In this document: one piece after another, positions 8,626 to 16,842 of the stretch
How the letters are laid out: every line of letters starts with the position of its first letter
Numbering within the stretch: position 1 is the first letter of the stretch
NCBI GenBank assembly: GCA_022402535.1
Contig: JAKRSD010000029.1
Span: 43,875 to 107,874, forward strand
Source: Flavobacteriales bacterium
GTDB lineage: Bacteria; Bacteroidota; Bacteroidia; CAIKAF01
Length of the DNA: 64,000 nucleotides
Direction: 5' to 3'
Made by a program: the position numbers and the translations under genes
The notes under the pieces: generated by a model
Seen by the model: only the letters and a program-made list of their open reading frames with translations
Told to the model about the DNA's origin: nothing
The model's database searches: none

Positions 8626-10071
8626 ATGGTCGATATTTTAAATTTTATTAACGGAAATTTTGCACCCTCCATCCATGGAAATTCAATACCCGTTTTTGCA
8701 CCGTCAACCGGTAAAATATATGCCAGACTTGCCGATTCAGGAAAAGAAGAAGTTGAATTAGCTTTCAATGCGGCTTCCAATGCTTTTGAAAGCTGGAAAA
8801 ACACAAAATCGGAAGACCGTTTCAGGATTTTAGAAAAAATTGCGTCACTTATCGAATCAAAACATGAAGCGTTGGCCATAGCCGAAAGCCAGGATACCGG
8901 AAAACCGCTTTGGCTTACCCGTAAAGTGGATATTTACAGGGCTGCCGCCAATTTTCGCTTTTTTGCCACGGCTGCTTTGCAGTTTTCATCCGAATCTCAT
9001 TTTATGGAAGGAGAGGCTATAAACTATACCTTGAGAAGACCAATCGGGGTGGTGGGTTGCATTTCTCCCTGGAATCTGCCGTTGTACTTATTTACATGGA
9101 AAATTGCACCGGCACTGGCTGCCGGAAACACGGTAGTTGCCAAACCCAGTGAGGTAACTCCCTATACGGCCTTTTTATTGGCCCAAATTTGTCAGGAAGC
9201 CGGCTTGCCTCCGGGCGTGCTGAACATTGTACACGGCTTGGGCGCATCTGCCGGAAAAGCCATTATTGAACACCCCGGCATTAAAGCCATTTCGTTTACC
9301 GGAGGCACGGCAACAGGGGCCGAAATTGCCCGGATAGCCGCTCCGATGTTCAAAAAATTATCGTTGGAACTGGGTGGGAAAAATCCAAATCTGGTTTTTG
9401 CGGATTGTAATCTGGACGAAGCCATAGAAACATCGGTAAGAGCCGCATTCACCAATCAGGGACAGATTTGTCTTTGTGGTTCCCGAATATTTGTTGAAAA
9501 TTCTGTTTATGAAGAATTTACTTCAAAATTTGTAGAAAAAGTGAAAGCCCTCAAAACCGGCAACCCTGCCGATGAATCCAACTTTTTGGGGGCCGTAGTT
9601 TCCGAATCGCACCTGCAAAAAATTGCATCCTATGTGGAATTGGCCCGCAGTGAAGGAGGAACCATTGCATGCGGCGGAAATATTCTTCACCCCGAATGCG
9701 AGTTTTCTGGTGGTTGGTATCATGAACCCACCGTCATTTTAAACCTGAATCATACCTGCCGTACCGCATCCGAAGAAATTTTTGGTCCCGTAGTTACTAT
9801 TATTCCTTTTGAGGGTGAACATCAGGCTTTGGAATTTGCCAATCATGGACGATATGGTTTGGCAGCAATGGTTTGGACCAATAATTTACAGAGAGCGCAT
9901 CGTATGGCCGAACAGTTGGAGTGCGGCATAGTATGGGTGAACTGCTGGATGCTGCGTGATCTACGCACCCCTTTTGGCGGAACCAAAGATTCCGGCGTTG
10001 GGCGCGAAGGCGGTCAGGAAGTAATGCGTTTTTTCACCGAACCCAAAAACGTATGTATCAAATACAATTAA
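8626..10071 (+). CDS. Aldehyde dehydrogenase, 2-aminomuconate-semialdehyde type
   Basis: 481 residues of the ALDH superfamily. Visible are the NAD-site segment PWNLPLYLFTWKIAPALAAGN, the general-base Glu in LELGGKNP, and the nucleophile Cys in NQGQICLCGSR. The C-terminal stretches WVNCWMLRDL, TPFGGTKDSG and FFTEPKNVCIKY are close to those of ALDH8A1 and bacterial 2-aminomuconate/2-hydroxymuconate semialdehyde dehydrogenases. That fits oxidation of 2-aminomuconate semialdehyde to 2-aminomuconate downstream of the 3-hydroxyanthranilate dioxygenase encoded in this window. Substrate assignment is by resemblance. A ggt gene overlaps its last 19 bases. Confidence 0.85.
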   Translation: MVDILNFINGNFAPSIHGNSIPVFAPSTGKIYARLADSGKEEVELAFNAASNAFESWKNTKSEDRFRILEKIASLIESKHEALAIAESQDTGKPLWLTRKVDIYRAAANFRFFATAALQFSSESHFMEGEAINYTLRRPIGVVGCISPWNLPLYLFTWKIAPALAAGNTVVAKPSEVTPYTAFLLAQICQEAGLPPGVLNIVHGLGASAGKAIIEHPGIKAISFTGGTATGAEIARIAAPMFKKLSLELGGKNPNLVFADCNLDEAIETSVRAAFTNQGQICLCGSRIFVENSVYEEFTSKFVEKVKALKTGNPADESNFLGAVVSESHLQKIASYVELARSEGGTIACGGNILHPECEFSGGWYHEPTVILNLNHTCRTASEEIFGPVVTIIPFEGEHQALEFANHGRYGLAAMVWTNNLQRAHRMAEQLECGIVWVNCWMLRDLRTPFGGTKDSGVGREGGQEVMRFFTEPKNVCIKYN

Positions 10072-11837
10072 ACCATTTAGTTTTTGGGCGTGTACGGGCC
10101 ATACGGGGGTACGCTTCGCTTCCGTGGCTGCAGGGCAGCCACCAAGCCCCTTCTGTCCCTCACGCATTCCTGCTGCTGTTGATAGTTGTATGTATTCCCA
10201 TATTTTCGATTGCACAGACATCCTCCCCAAATGTGTTTTCAAAAGCAGCAGTGGTATGTGCCCATCCTGAAGCGGCAAGGGTAGGAGAGGGTGTGCTCCG
10301 GAAAGGCGGAAATGCCGCAGATGTTGCTTTCGCCGTACATTTTGCTTTGGCGGTTGTGTATCCTTCAGCAGGTAATTTGGGTGGAGGCGGTTTTGCTTTG
10401 TGGCGAAGCACGGGCGGTGAATATGATTTTCTGGATTTTCGAGAAAAGGCTCCCGAATCGGCTACTGCAACTCTGTTTTTGGATGCTGAAGGTAATCCTG
10501 TTCCCCTAAAAAGCACGGAAACCCATGCTGCATCAGGTGTGCCGGGGAGTGTAGCGGGATTATTTGCCTTTCATAGAAAATACGGCACATTGAATCGGGC
10601 AGATTTGTTGAAATATGCCATCCGGCTGGCAGAACAGGGCTTTTCGATAACCCAAATGCAGGCTGATGATTTTAATCTGTATGCAGAAAAATTTAAATCT
10701 TTAAATCCTAGTAATAAATACCTGCAAAAAGCAACGGACTGGAAGGCCGGAGATCGTTTGGTTCAAAAGGATTTAGCCAAAGTGTTGAAAGCCATTCAGG
10801 CTAAAGAAGAAAAAGGGTTTTACGAAGGACGCACCGCAAAATTGATCGTGAAAGAAATGAAACGGGGCAACGGACTGATTACCTATTCAGATTTAAAAAA
10901 TTATCAGGCGGTTTGGCGAAAGCCGATTTCGGGCACATACAAAGGGTATAAAGTGGTTTCGGCTCCTCCGCCTTCGGCAGGCGGGTTAGCATTATTGCAG
11001 ATGTTAAAACTATCAGAAAGGGTAGATTTTTCTGCCTTTGATCACAAAAGTGTGGATGATATTTTTTATTCCACAGAAGTTCAGCGACTTGTGTATGCCG
11101 ACAGGGCTAAATTTGCCGGAGATCCCGATTTTTTCTCTCTCCCGATTGACAGTCTATTGTCTGATGAATACCTGAATAAAAGGGCTGCTAAGATTAACCC
11201 TTATACTCCTAATAAATCGTCCGATATTTTGCCGGGGCATTTTCCGGTATTGGAAAAAGAAAACACCACCCACTTTTCCATAGTAGATGAACAGGGTAAC
11301 GCTGTGTCTCTTACTACAACCATCAATGATCATTATGGCTCAAAAATATTTGTCACCGGGGCAGGTTTTCTTTTGAATAATGAAATGGATGATTTCAGTA
11401 TAAAACCTGGAACCGCCAATATGTACGGGCTTACCGGCATGGATGCCAACGCCATTGCTCCGGGAAAAAGAATGCTCAGTTCCATGACTCCGACGATGGT
11501 GGAAAAAGACGGAAAGTTATTTTTGATTCTCGGTACTCCCGGCGGAAGCACCATCATTACCACGGTATATCGATTAATCATACAGGTTGTTGACCAAAAA
11601 ATGACGATGAATCAGGCCGTGGCCGGCAAAAGGTTTCATCATCAATGGCTACCCGATGTGATTTTTTATGAAGAAGATGCCCTGACTCCCGAAATGCAGG
11701 AAGAATTGATACGGATGGGATACGAGTTAAGACTCAGGGGATATATAGGTCGAGCGGATTGTATCCGGATTTTGCCAGATGGAGGTATAGAAGCAGCTCC
11801 CGATCCGCGGGGTGATGATTCAGCTGCGGGGTATTGA
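10053..11837 (+). CDS. ggt: Gamma-glutamyltranspeptidase
   Basis: An Ntn-hydrolase that transfers or hydrolyses the gamma-glutamyl group of glutathione and related peptides. It autocleaves into two chains. The expected nucleophile is Thr405, first Thr of the NTTHFS motif. The small subunit follows (VSLTTTINDHYGS, MDDFS, SSMTPTMV, GTPGGSTI). The large subunit has GGNAADVAFA and GGGGFAL. The start is uncertain. The mature-like N-terminus is preceded by LLLLIVVCIPIFSIAQ, a signal-peptide core. No ATG lies close to it; the only in-frame ATG is at 10053 inside the dehydrogenase gene, separated from the core by a translated GC-rich repeat. An in-frame TTG lies near 10179. Confidence 0.88.
   Translation: MYQIQLNHLVFGRVRAIRGYASLPWLQGSHQAPSVPHAFLLLLIVVCIPIFSIAQTSSPNVFSKAAVVCAHPEAARVGEGVLRKGGNAADVAFAVHFALAVVYPSAGNLGGGGFALWRSTGGEYDFLDFREKAPESATATLFLDAEGNPVPLKSTETHAASGVPGSVAGLFAFHRKYGTLNRADLLKYAIRLAEQGFSITQMQADDFNLYAEKFKSLNPSNKYLQKATDWKAGDRLVQKDLAKVLKAIQAKEEKGFYEGRTAKLIVKEMKRGNGLITYSDLKNYQAVWRKPISGTYKGYKVVSAPPPSAGGLALLQMLKLSERVDFSAFDHKSVDDIFYSTEVQRLVYADRAKFAGDPDFFSLPIDSLLSDEYLNKRAAKINPYTPNKSSDILPGHFPVLEKENTTHFSIVDEQGNAVSLTTTINDHYGSKIFVTGAGFLLNNEMDDFSIKPGTANMYGLTGMDANAIAPGKRMLSSMTPTMVEKDGKLFLILGTPGGSTIITTVYRLIIQVVDQKMTMNQAVAGKRFHHQWLPDVIFYEEDALTPEMQEELIRMGYELRLRGYIGRADCIRILPDGGIEAAPDPRGDDSAAGY
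10081..10165 (+). repeat. GC-rich interspersed repeat-like element
   Basis: An 85-base GC-rich block in an otherwise AT-rich setting. It begins TTTTTGGGCGTG and ends TGTCCCTCACGC, so its ends carry short inverted GCGTG/CACGC words. It contains a perfect 8-bp hairpin (10124-10131 with 10135-10142, loop AGG). This is the look of the GGGCGTG...CCCTCACGC palindromic repeats that I recall scattered through Bacteroidota genomes. Only one copy is seen here, so the repeat status rests on resemblance. Confidence 0.5.
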
Positions 11838-12269
11838 TTATTCCTGAAGAAATATCTTCATTTCGCATTCGGCGCTAAGTTCACCATCAACAAATGCTTT
11901 TCCGTTAATGACCGAAACATTAGCCACCTTGTGAAGATGTTCAATGCGGGTTTGAATAGTTTTCCCCACCGGAGGCAAAAAATGAATGACCAGATTTTTC
12001 ACCTGACCGATAAAGCCTACAGGGGGGTGTTCACCCCGGGAAAAAGATAAATAGCCGGAATGAAGAGCACCTGTTTGGGCAATGTTTTCCGTAAGTCCAA
12101 ATTCCGAAAAGAATCCATTTTCAGCCAATTCACAATCTTCACTGGGAGTAAAAGTGCTCTCACAAAGGGTATCCGTACAGGTTATCAGTCCATCCACCAT
12201 CACAAAAGGAGCCCTTTGGGGGATAAATTGCAAAACGGCATCACCATGTAAAGGCAGTTCGGTTGACAT
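11838..12269 (-). CDS. FabZ/ApeP-like hotdog dehydratase homologue
   Basis: 143 residues from ATG 12269, read with IPQRAPFVMVDGLI and the central helix FGLTENIAQTGAL, as in 3-hydroxyacyl-ACP dehydratases of the FabZ/aryl-polyene type. The conserved Glu of the helix is present. The His-Phe-Pro loop of classical FabZ is not evident (ENGFFSEFG instead), so activity is uncertain. It follows the KAS III-like gene after a single base. The pair probably makes or tailors an acyl chain bound to an acyl carrier protein; no carrier gene is in the window. It abuts the convergent ggt stop. Confidence 0.65.
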   Translation of the reverse strand: MSTELPLHGDAVLQFIPQRAPFVMVDGLITCTDTLCESTFTPSEDCELAENGFFSEFGLTENIAQTGALHSGYLSFSRGEHPPVGFIGQVKNLVIHFLPPVGKTIQTRIEHLHKVANVSVINGKAFVDGELSAECEMKIFLQE

Positions 12270-12270
12270 A

Positions 12271-13407
12271 TTATACCACAGTGAGATGAATATATCCGTA
12301 TGCAAAGCGGGCGCTTTCCGGAATCATACAAAGCAGTCTTTGCCCCTTTTTCAATTTTCCGCTGTTGAAGAGTTCTTCCAGAATGAATAGAAACGAAGCG
12401 GAACCCAGATTTCCTACGGTAGTCAGGTTAGTGAAATATTTTTCACGCTCTATGGGAAAACCGATTTTCAACATTTCGTTGTACGTTTTTTCCATAAAGA
12501 ACATACTGGAAATATGAGGCAGAAACCAATCGATTTCTTCCACTTTCAAATTGTATTTATCCACCATCCGTTTAGAGAAAATTCCTCCATAATGAATGAT
12601 GTTATCTCCAAGAATTTTGGTGTCCTGATTGATTGAAAACATAGACTTTTCGGGCCATAATCCCGGCTCAAACTGACGGTAACCGGTCAAGTCTCCTTCC
12701 GCATTTTTTTCGGCGCCGATGTACATGCAGGTTTTCAGCTCGTGTGCATACGATACAGAATCCATCCAGTCCACACGCAGATTTATACCTTCTTTGGGAG
12801 AAGATTCCATCCGGGCGGCGCAAGCCCCGTCGCTCAGCATCCATCTCAAAAAATCACGCTCAAACGCAATGTAGGGCTCTTGTTCAAGTTCCACTAACCG
12901 GTTGTATTCTTCCAGAAAATTTTCGGCACGGAAGGCTTTTGAAAAGAACTCACTGCCTGCAGCAATGGCATTTTTTTTCAAACCGGATTTCACATGTAGG
13001 AAAGCCGATTTAAATGCTTGAAATCCAGCCAGACACGATCCGTTACCCCCGGAGGTTTCCACGTTGTTTCCGCCTATCAGGCCGTGCACCATGCTGGCAT
13101 GCGAAGGCAACAGCTGATCGGCTGAAGTGGTGGCACAGGCCAATAGCTCCAAATCCTCTTTAGTAAACGTGGAGTCAAACAATTGTTCCACGGCTTTTGC
13201 TGTCATTTCAGCATTGGTAAACTGAGTATTCCCCTGCTTGTCAATAGCGTAGTAACGCTCTTTGATACCATTGTTTCGAAGAATGATGGCTTTAGACCGG
13301 GATGGTTTTCCGGCAACCATGCCCAGATATTCTTCCATTTCTTCATTTTGTATGGGTTTACCCGGTAAAAATCGTGCGAGGCGGGTTATGTATACTTCTT
13401 TACTCAA
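12271..13407 (-). CDS. 3-oxoacyl-ACP synthase III family protein (KAS III/DarB-like)
   Basis: 378 residues of the thiolase fold. The catalytic triad of KAS III enzymes is in place: Cys125 (GNGSCLAG), His in WFLPHISS, and Asn in TVGNLGSAS. It condenses acyl units in fatty-acid or polyketide-like pathways. In Bacteroidota, relatives next to ApeP-type dehydratases occur in flexirubin/dialkylresorcinol-type clusters, so DarB-like is a reasonable but unproven label. Translation starts at a TTG (13407), with a -7 element 18 bases upstream. The dehydratase-like gene follows directly. Confidence 0.75.
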   Translation of the reverse strand: MSKEVYITRLARFLPGKPIQNEEMEEYLGMVAGKPSRSKAIILRNNGIKERYYAIDKQGNTQFTNAEMTAKAVEQLFDSTFTKEDLELLACATTSADQLLPSHASMVHGLIGGNNVETSGGNGSCLAGFQAFKSAFLHVKSGLKKNAIAAGSEFFSKAFRAENFLEEYNRLVELEQEPYIAFERDFLRWMLSDGACAARMESSPKEGINLRVDWMDSVSYAHELKTCMYIGAEKNAEGDLTGYRQFEPGLWPEKSMFSINQDTKILGDNIIHYGGIFSKRMVDKYNLKVEEIDWFLPHISSMFFMEKTYNEMLKIGFPIEREKYFTNLTTVGNLGSASFLFILEELFNSGKLKKGQRLLCMIPESARFAYGYIHLTVV

Positions 13408-13425
13408 GGCTTCTTGTTCTGGTTA

Positions 13426-13433
13426 CAAAAGTA
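13426..13433 (-). promoter_or_regulatory. -7 element for the KAS III-like gene
   Basis: TACTTTTG on the minus strand (13433 to 13426) matches TAnnTTTG. It lies 18 bases before the TTG start at 13407, which leaves a leader of roughly a dozen bases. It supports the TTG start. Confidence 0.55.
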
Positions 13434-13666
13434 ATATTATGTTTTAACTTTATGTCGGGCTTGTTTTTGCCCTTCAATTTGACATTCTGTTTGTTTAATG
13501 AATGTCAGGCAGTAAAAAAAATAACTTCGTTTTTTGTTTAACTTTTCTTGTTTATTTCTTGTCTTTTCATACTCAAACCTTCCTCAAATGTTTGATGGGG
13601 CTACCGATTCATATTTTTCATGCCTGATTGATTATTCCACTCGAAAAATTGAACTTACTTCGCAGT

Positions 13667-14434
13667 ATGGTAAAAATCGTTACGTACAATGTAAACGGAA
13701 TCCGTTCGGCCATCAGCAAAGGCTGGATGGAGTGGGTGTTTCAGGTAAATCCGGATATTATCTGTCTTCAGGAAATTAAAGCACTCGAAGGACAGATTGA
13801 CGAGCTTCCTTTTAAAGAGGCAGGCTATGAATTGTATTGGTTCTCTGCGCAAAAAAAGGGCTACAGCGGAACTGCCATTTTTACTAAAATTTCTCCTTCA
13901 AACGTTGAATATGGCTGTGGGATGGAACTGTATGATGCCGAAGGGCGAATCATTCGTGCCGACTTTGATGGATTCTCGGTGATGAGTGCCTATTTTCCGT
14001 CCGGCTCAAGCGGCGATCACCGGCAGGATGTAAAAATGAAGTTTTTAAACGATTTTCATCAATATGTGAATGGTCTCAAAAAGGTACATCCCAATCTGAT
14101 TATTCTGGGTGATGTAAACATCTGCCATAAACCTATTGATATTCACGATCCCGTGAGTAATAAAAACTCCTCGGGTTTTTTGCCCGAAGAACGCGAATGG
14201 ATGGAAAATTTCCTGAATTCGGGATTTATTGATGTGTTTCGTGTATTTAATCAAGAGCCGCACCAATACACATGGTGGAGCTTCAGAGCGGCCTCGCGCG
14301 AACGAAACAAAGGTTGGCGTATAGACTATGCCTTAGCTGCTGAACCGCTCAGAGATAAACTCCTTCGTTGCGTAATTCTGCCCGAAGCAAAACATTCGGA
14401 CCATTGCCCCGTTTTAGTCGAGATTGATTTTTAA
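13667..14434 (+). CDS. xth: Exodeoxyribonuclease III
   Basis: 255 residues of the AP-endonuclease/exonuclease III family for base-excision repair. Motifs in order: TYNVNGIRSA, CLQEIKA with the metal-binding Glu, GYSGTAIFTK, LGDVNICHKPIDIH with the Asp-x-Asn, and WRIDYALA followed by KHSDHCPV with the catalytic Asp-His. Length matches the family. ATG 13667 fits the conserved N-terminus MVKIVTYNVNG. A lipoprotein gene follows after 12 bases but has its own promoter motif. Confidence 0.93.
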   Translation: MVKIVTYNVNGIRSAISKGWMEWVFQVNPDIICLQEIKALEGQIDELPFKEAGYELYWFSAQKKGYSGTAIFTKISPSNVEYGCGMELYDAEGRIIRADFDGFSVMSAYFPSGSSGDHRQDVKMKFLNDFHQYVNGLKKVHPNLIILGDVNICHKPIDIHDPVSNKNSSGFLPEEREWMENFLNSGFIDVFRVFNQEPHQYTWWSFRAASRERNKGWRIDYALAAEPLRDKLLRCVILPEAKHSDHCPVLVEIDF

Positions 14435-14442
14435 TACCTTTG
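14435..14442 (+). promoter_or_regulatory. -7 element abutting a start codon
   Basis: TACCTTTG ends only four bases before the ATG at 14447 and overlaps the last region of xth by zero bases. With a usual distance of 5-8 bases to the first transcribed base, the transcript would be leaderless. Confidence 0.5.
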
Positions 14443-14446
14443 CGCC

Positions 14447-14854
14447 ATGAAGCAAAATCTGTATGCTGCTCTGTTAGCCGTTTTTACGGTTGCTGCTATG
14501 CTGTTTTCCTGTACCCCCACTCAGGATGATGTTAAAACCAAGCTGGTAAAGCCTTGGAAAATAAACAAATACTATGTGGATAACGAAGACAGTACGGCTG
14601 CATTTAAAGCCAAAAATAAAAATTACTCCCTTCAATTTTTCGAGGATATGAGTTTTGTACAGACCGCCATCGTAAACGATACTTTTCAGGCTCGTTATGG
14701 TTCATGGTATCTGAACGAAGGTTTAGATTCACTCTTTTTGGAAAGTTCAGCGGACACCAACCGCTTTTTTATCCGGTTGTTACGTATAAAAAACTTGAAC
14801 ATTCGTGAGGTGAAAGCCAATACCTCTTATGATTATTTAATGGTAGAGTTTTAA
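14447..14854 (+). CDS. Lipocalin-like lipoprotein
   Basis: 135 residues with a type II signal peptide (lipobox LFSC, acylated Cys about residue 22). The mature part begins as a lipocalin-type lipoprotein does (VKPWKINKYYVDN) and alternates short beta strands (YSLQFFEDMSFV, RYGSWYLN, LFLESS). This matches small lipocalin-like lipoproteins of Bacteroidota. The ligand is unknown. It is followed after nine bases by metF, which has no promoter motif of its own, so the two may be co-transcribed. Confidence 0.6.
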   Translation: MKQNLYAALLAVFTVAAMLFSCTPTQDDVKTKLVKPWKINKYYVDNEDSTAAFKAKNKNYSLQFFEDMSFVQTAIVNDTFQARYGSWYLNEGLDSLFLESSADTNRFFIRLLRIKNLNIREVKANTSYDYLMVEF

Positions 14855-14863
14855 TCGGACAGG

Positions 14864-15814
14864 ATGAAGGTTACGGACAAACTCGTTGAAGGGAAAACGC
14901 TTTTTTCTTTTGAAATTTTACCTCCTCAGAAAGGCAGCAGTATACAATCTATTTATGATGCCATAGATCCTTTGTTGGATTTTAGTCCGGCATACATCAA
15001 TGTAACTTACCACCGTCAGGAATACATTTATAAAAAGCGCGAAAAAGGTTATCTGGAAAAAGTAGCCGTGCGAAAAAGACCCGGAACGGTAGGGATTTGT
15101 GCTGCTATAAAACACAAATACAATATCGATACGGTTCCGCACTTGATTTGCGGCGGATTTACCCGAGACGAAACTGAAAATGCCCTCATTGACTTACAAT
15201 TTTTGGGTATTGATAATGTATTGGCCCTGCGTGGCGATCCCATCAAAACCGAACATGTTTTTGTTCCGCAGGAAGGCGGAAATAAAAATGCACTCGAATT
15301 GGTGGAGCAGATTATGCGCCTGAAAAAAGGAATTTATCTGGATGAAGACGTGAAAAATCCACATCCGCTGGATTTATGTGTGGGTGTGGCCGGCTATCCC
15401 GAAAAACATTTTGAAGCGCCCAACATGGCCACCGATATTCATTTTCTGAAAAAGAAGATTGAGGCAGGAGCACAATATATTGTTACCCAACTTTTTTTTG
15501 ACAATAAAAAGTATTTTGATTTTGTAGTGAAATGCCGCGAGGCAGGTATTACGGTACCCATCATACCGGGAATTAAACCCATTTCGCGCCTTTCGCATCT
15601 TACGTTTATGCCCAAATTTTTCCATGTGGATTTGCCCGAGTCGCTTTCGTCAGAACTGTTGAATTGCACCACAGATCAACAGGCCGCCGAAGTGGGCCGC
15701 GAATGGGCTACCCTGCAATGTGCCGAACTGGTAAAGGCCGGGGTACCCAGCATTCACTTCTACACCATGGGAAAAAGTACCCAGGTGGCCGCTATTGCCA
15801 AGGCTATTTATTAA
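14864..15814 (+). CDS. metF: Methylenetetrahydrofolate reductase
   Basis: 316 residues of the MetF TIM-barrel flavoprotein. It reduces 5,10-methylene-THF to 5-methyl-THF for methionine synthesis. Visible are the early Glu of FSFEILPP, YINVTYHR, LALRGDP (folate/flavin site), GVAGYPEKH, QLFFD and IIPGIKPIS. Length and motif order are complete. It sits nine bases after the lipocalin-like lipoprotein. Confidence 0.93.
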   Translation: MKVTDKLVEGKTLFSFEILPPQKGSSIQSIYDAIDPLLDFSPAYINVTYHRQEYIYKKREKGYLEKVAVRKRPGTVGICAAIKHKYNIDTVPHLICGGFTRDETENALIDLQFLGIDNVLALRGDPIKTEHVFVPQEGGNKNALELVEQIMRLKKGIYLDEDVKNPHPLDLCVGVAGYPEKHFEAPNMATDIHFLKKKIEAGAQYIVTQLFFDNKKYFDFVVKCREAGITVPIIPGIKPISRLSHLTFMPKFFHVDLPESLSSELLNCTTDQQAAEVGREWATLQCAELVKAGVPSIHFYTMGKSTQVAAIAKAIY

Positions 15815-15861
15815 TAACGGCAGACTTTTTGTAGCAAACCGACCAAAACAGCAAACACAAT

Positions 15862-16764
15862 ATGAGTACTGAGCAACCGAAAAAAAGCAATTCCAAAACC
15901 GGAGTTATTATTTTATCACTTCTTTTATTACTCTCCGTAGGAGGAAATATCTGGCAATTTTTTAACACCCGTGAGGTGCAGTCGGAAACAGAAAAAATTG
16001 TAGTGGAAAGAGATACCCTGCATGCCCGCAAAATGGAGCTGGAAACGGAAATCAGTAAAGTATCGGCTGAGTTGGATGTATTCCGCGGACGTTCTGCCGA
16101 ATTGGATTCCCTTCTGGCTGAAGCCGATGCCAAAATTGAAGAGCAGCGCAAACAGATTTCAGGACTCATAGAGCAGAAAAAAGATTATCAGATTCTGCAG
16201 GCCCGCTATGCCGATTTACAGAATCTTAAAAATACCTATCTGCAGGAAATAGACCGCCTCACGGCCGAAAATAAAGAACTTCGTTATCAGAACACCGCCC
16301 TTTCGGTGAAGGTGGACAAACTCAGTGAAGAAAAAGCCGACCTGAGCGAAAAAGTAAATTATGCCTCGGCATTGAAAATCCAGAATGTGCGGTTAACCCC
16401 ATTCAAAATGTTGTCCAAAGGCAAACAGAAAGAAGTGGATAAGGCCAGCAAAGCAGACCGTATCAATATTAAATTTACCGTATTGCCCAATAAACTTTCG
16501 GAACTGGGTCCCAAAACGGCGTATATCCGAATCATCAATCCGGCAGGATTGGTAATGGCCGATGTGAGCGAAGCCATGAAAAAATTCTCTACCCGCGACG
16601 GAAAAGAATTGAATTTCTCCCGTACATTAACCTTCGATTACAACGGAGAAGTGTCTACCCGCGAGGTAAACTGGGATCAGGAAGTATTCTCTAAAGGAAC
16701 CTACAAAATCGAAATCTTTATTGATGGCGACTACGCCGGCGGCGAAAGCGTTGTACTGGAATAA
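15862..16764 (+). CDS. Membrane-anchored coiled-coil protein
   Basis: 300 residues. A short basic N-terminus and one transmembrane helix (about 14-35) are followed by a long coiled coil (about 40-170, rich in Glu/Lys/Leu heptads such as RLTAENKELRYQNTALSVKV). A C-terminal beta-rich domain of about 120 residues follows (RINIKFTVLP, KTAYIRIINPAGLV, KGTYKIEIFIDG). It faces the periplasm if the N-terminus is inside. I do not recognise a family with a known function. It ends at a strong hairpin terminator. Confidence 0.65.
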   Translation: MSTEQPKKSNSKTGVIILSLLLLLSVGGNIWQFFNTREVQSETEKIVVERDTLHARKMELETEISKVSAELDVFRGRSAELDSLLAEADAKIEEQRKQISGLIEQKKDYQILQARYADLQNLKNTYLQEIDRLTAENKELRYQNTALSVKVDKLSEEKADLSEKVNYASALKIQNVRLTPFKMLSKGKQKEVDKASKADRINIKFTVLPNKLSELGPKTAYIRIINPAGLVMADVSEAMKKFSTRDGKELNFSRTLTFDYNGEVSTREVNWDQEVFSKGTYKIEIFIDGDYAGGESVVLE

Positions 16765-16787
16765 ACTCCATAAAGTCTATTTAAACC

Positions 16788-16822
16788 AAAAAGAGATTGT
16801 CCAATGGGCAATCTCTTTTTTT
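16788..16822. terminator. Bidirectional intrinsic terminator
   Basis: A 15-bp stem with one G-T pair (16788-16802 with 16806-16820, loop AAT). It ends in seven T on the plus strand and has five A at its other side, so it works both ways between the convergent coiled-coil and KAS genes. Confidence 0.85.
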
Positions 16823-16842
16823 ATGTAAAATGTAAAGAATAG

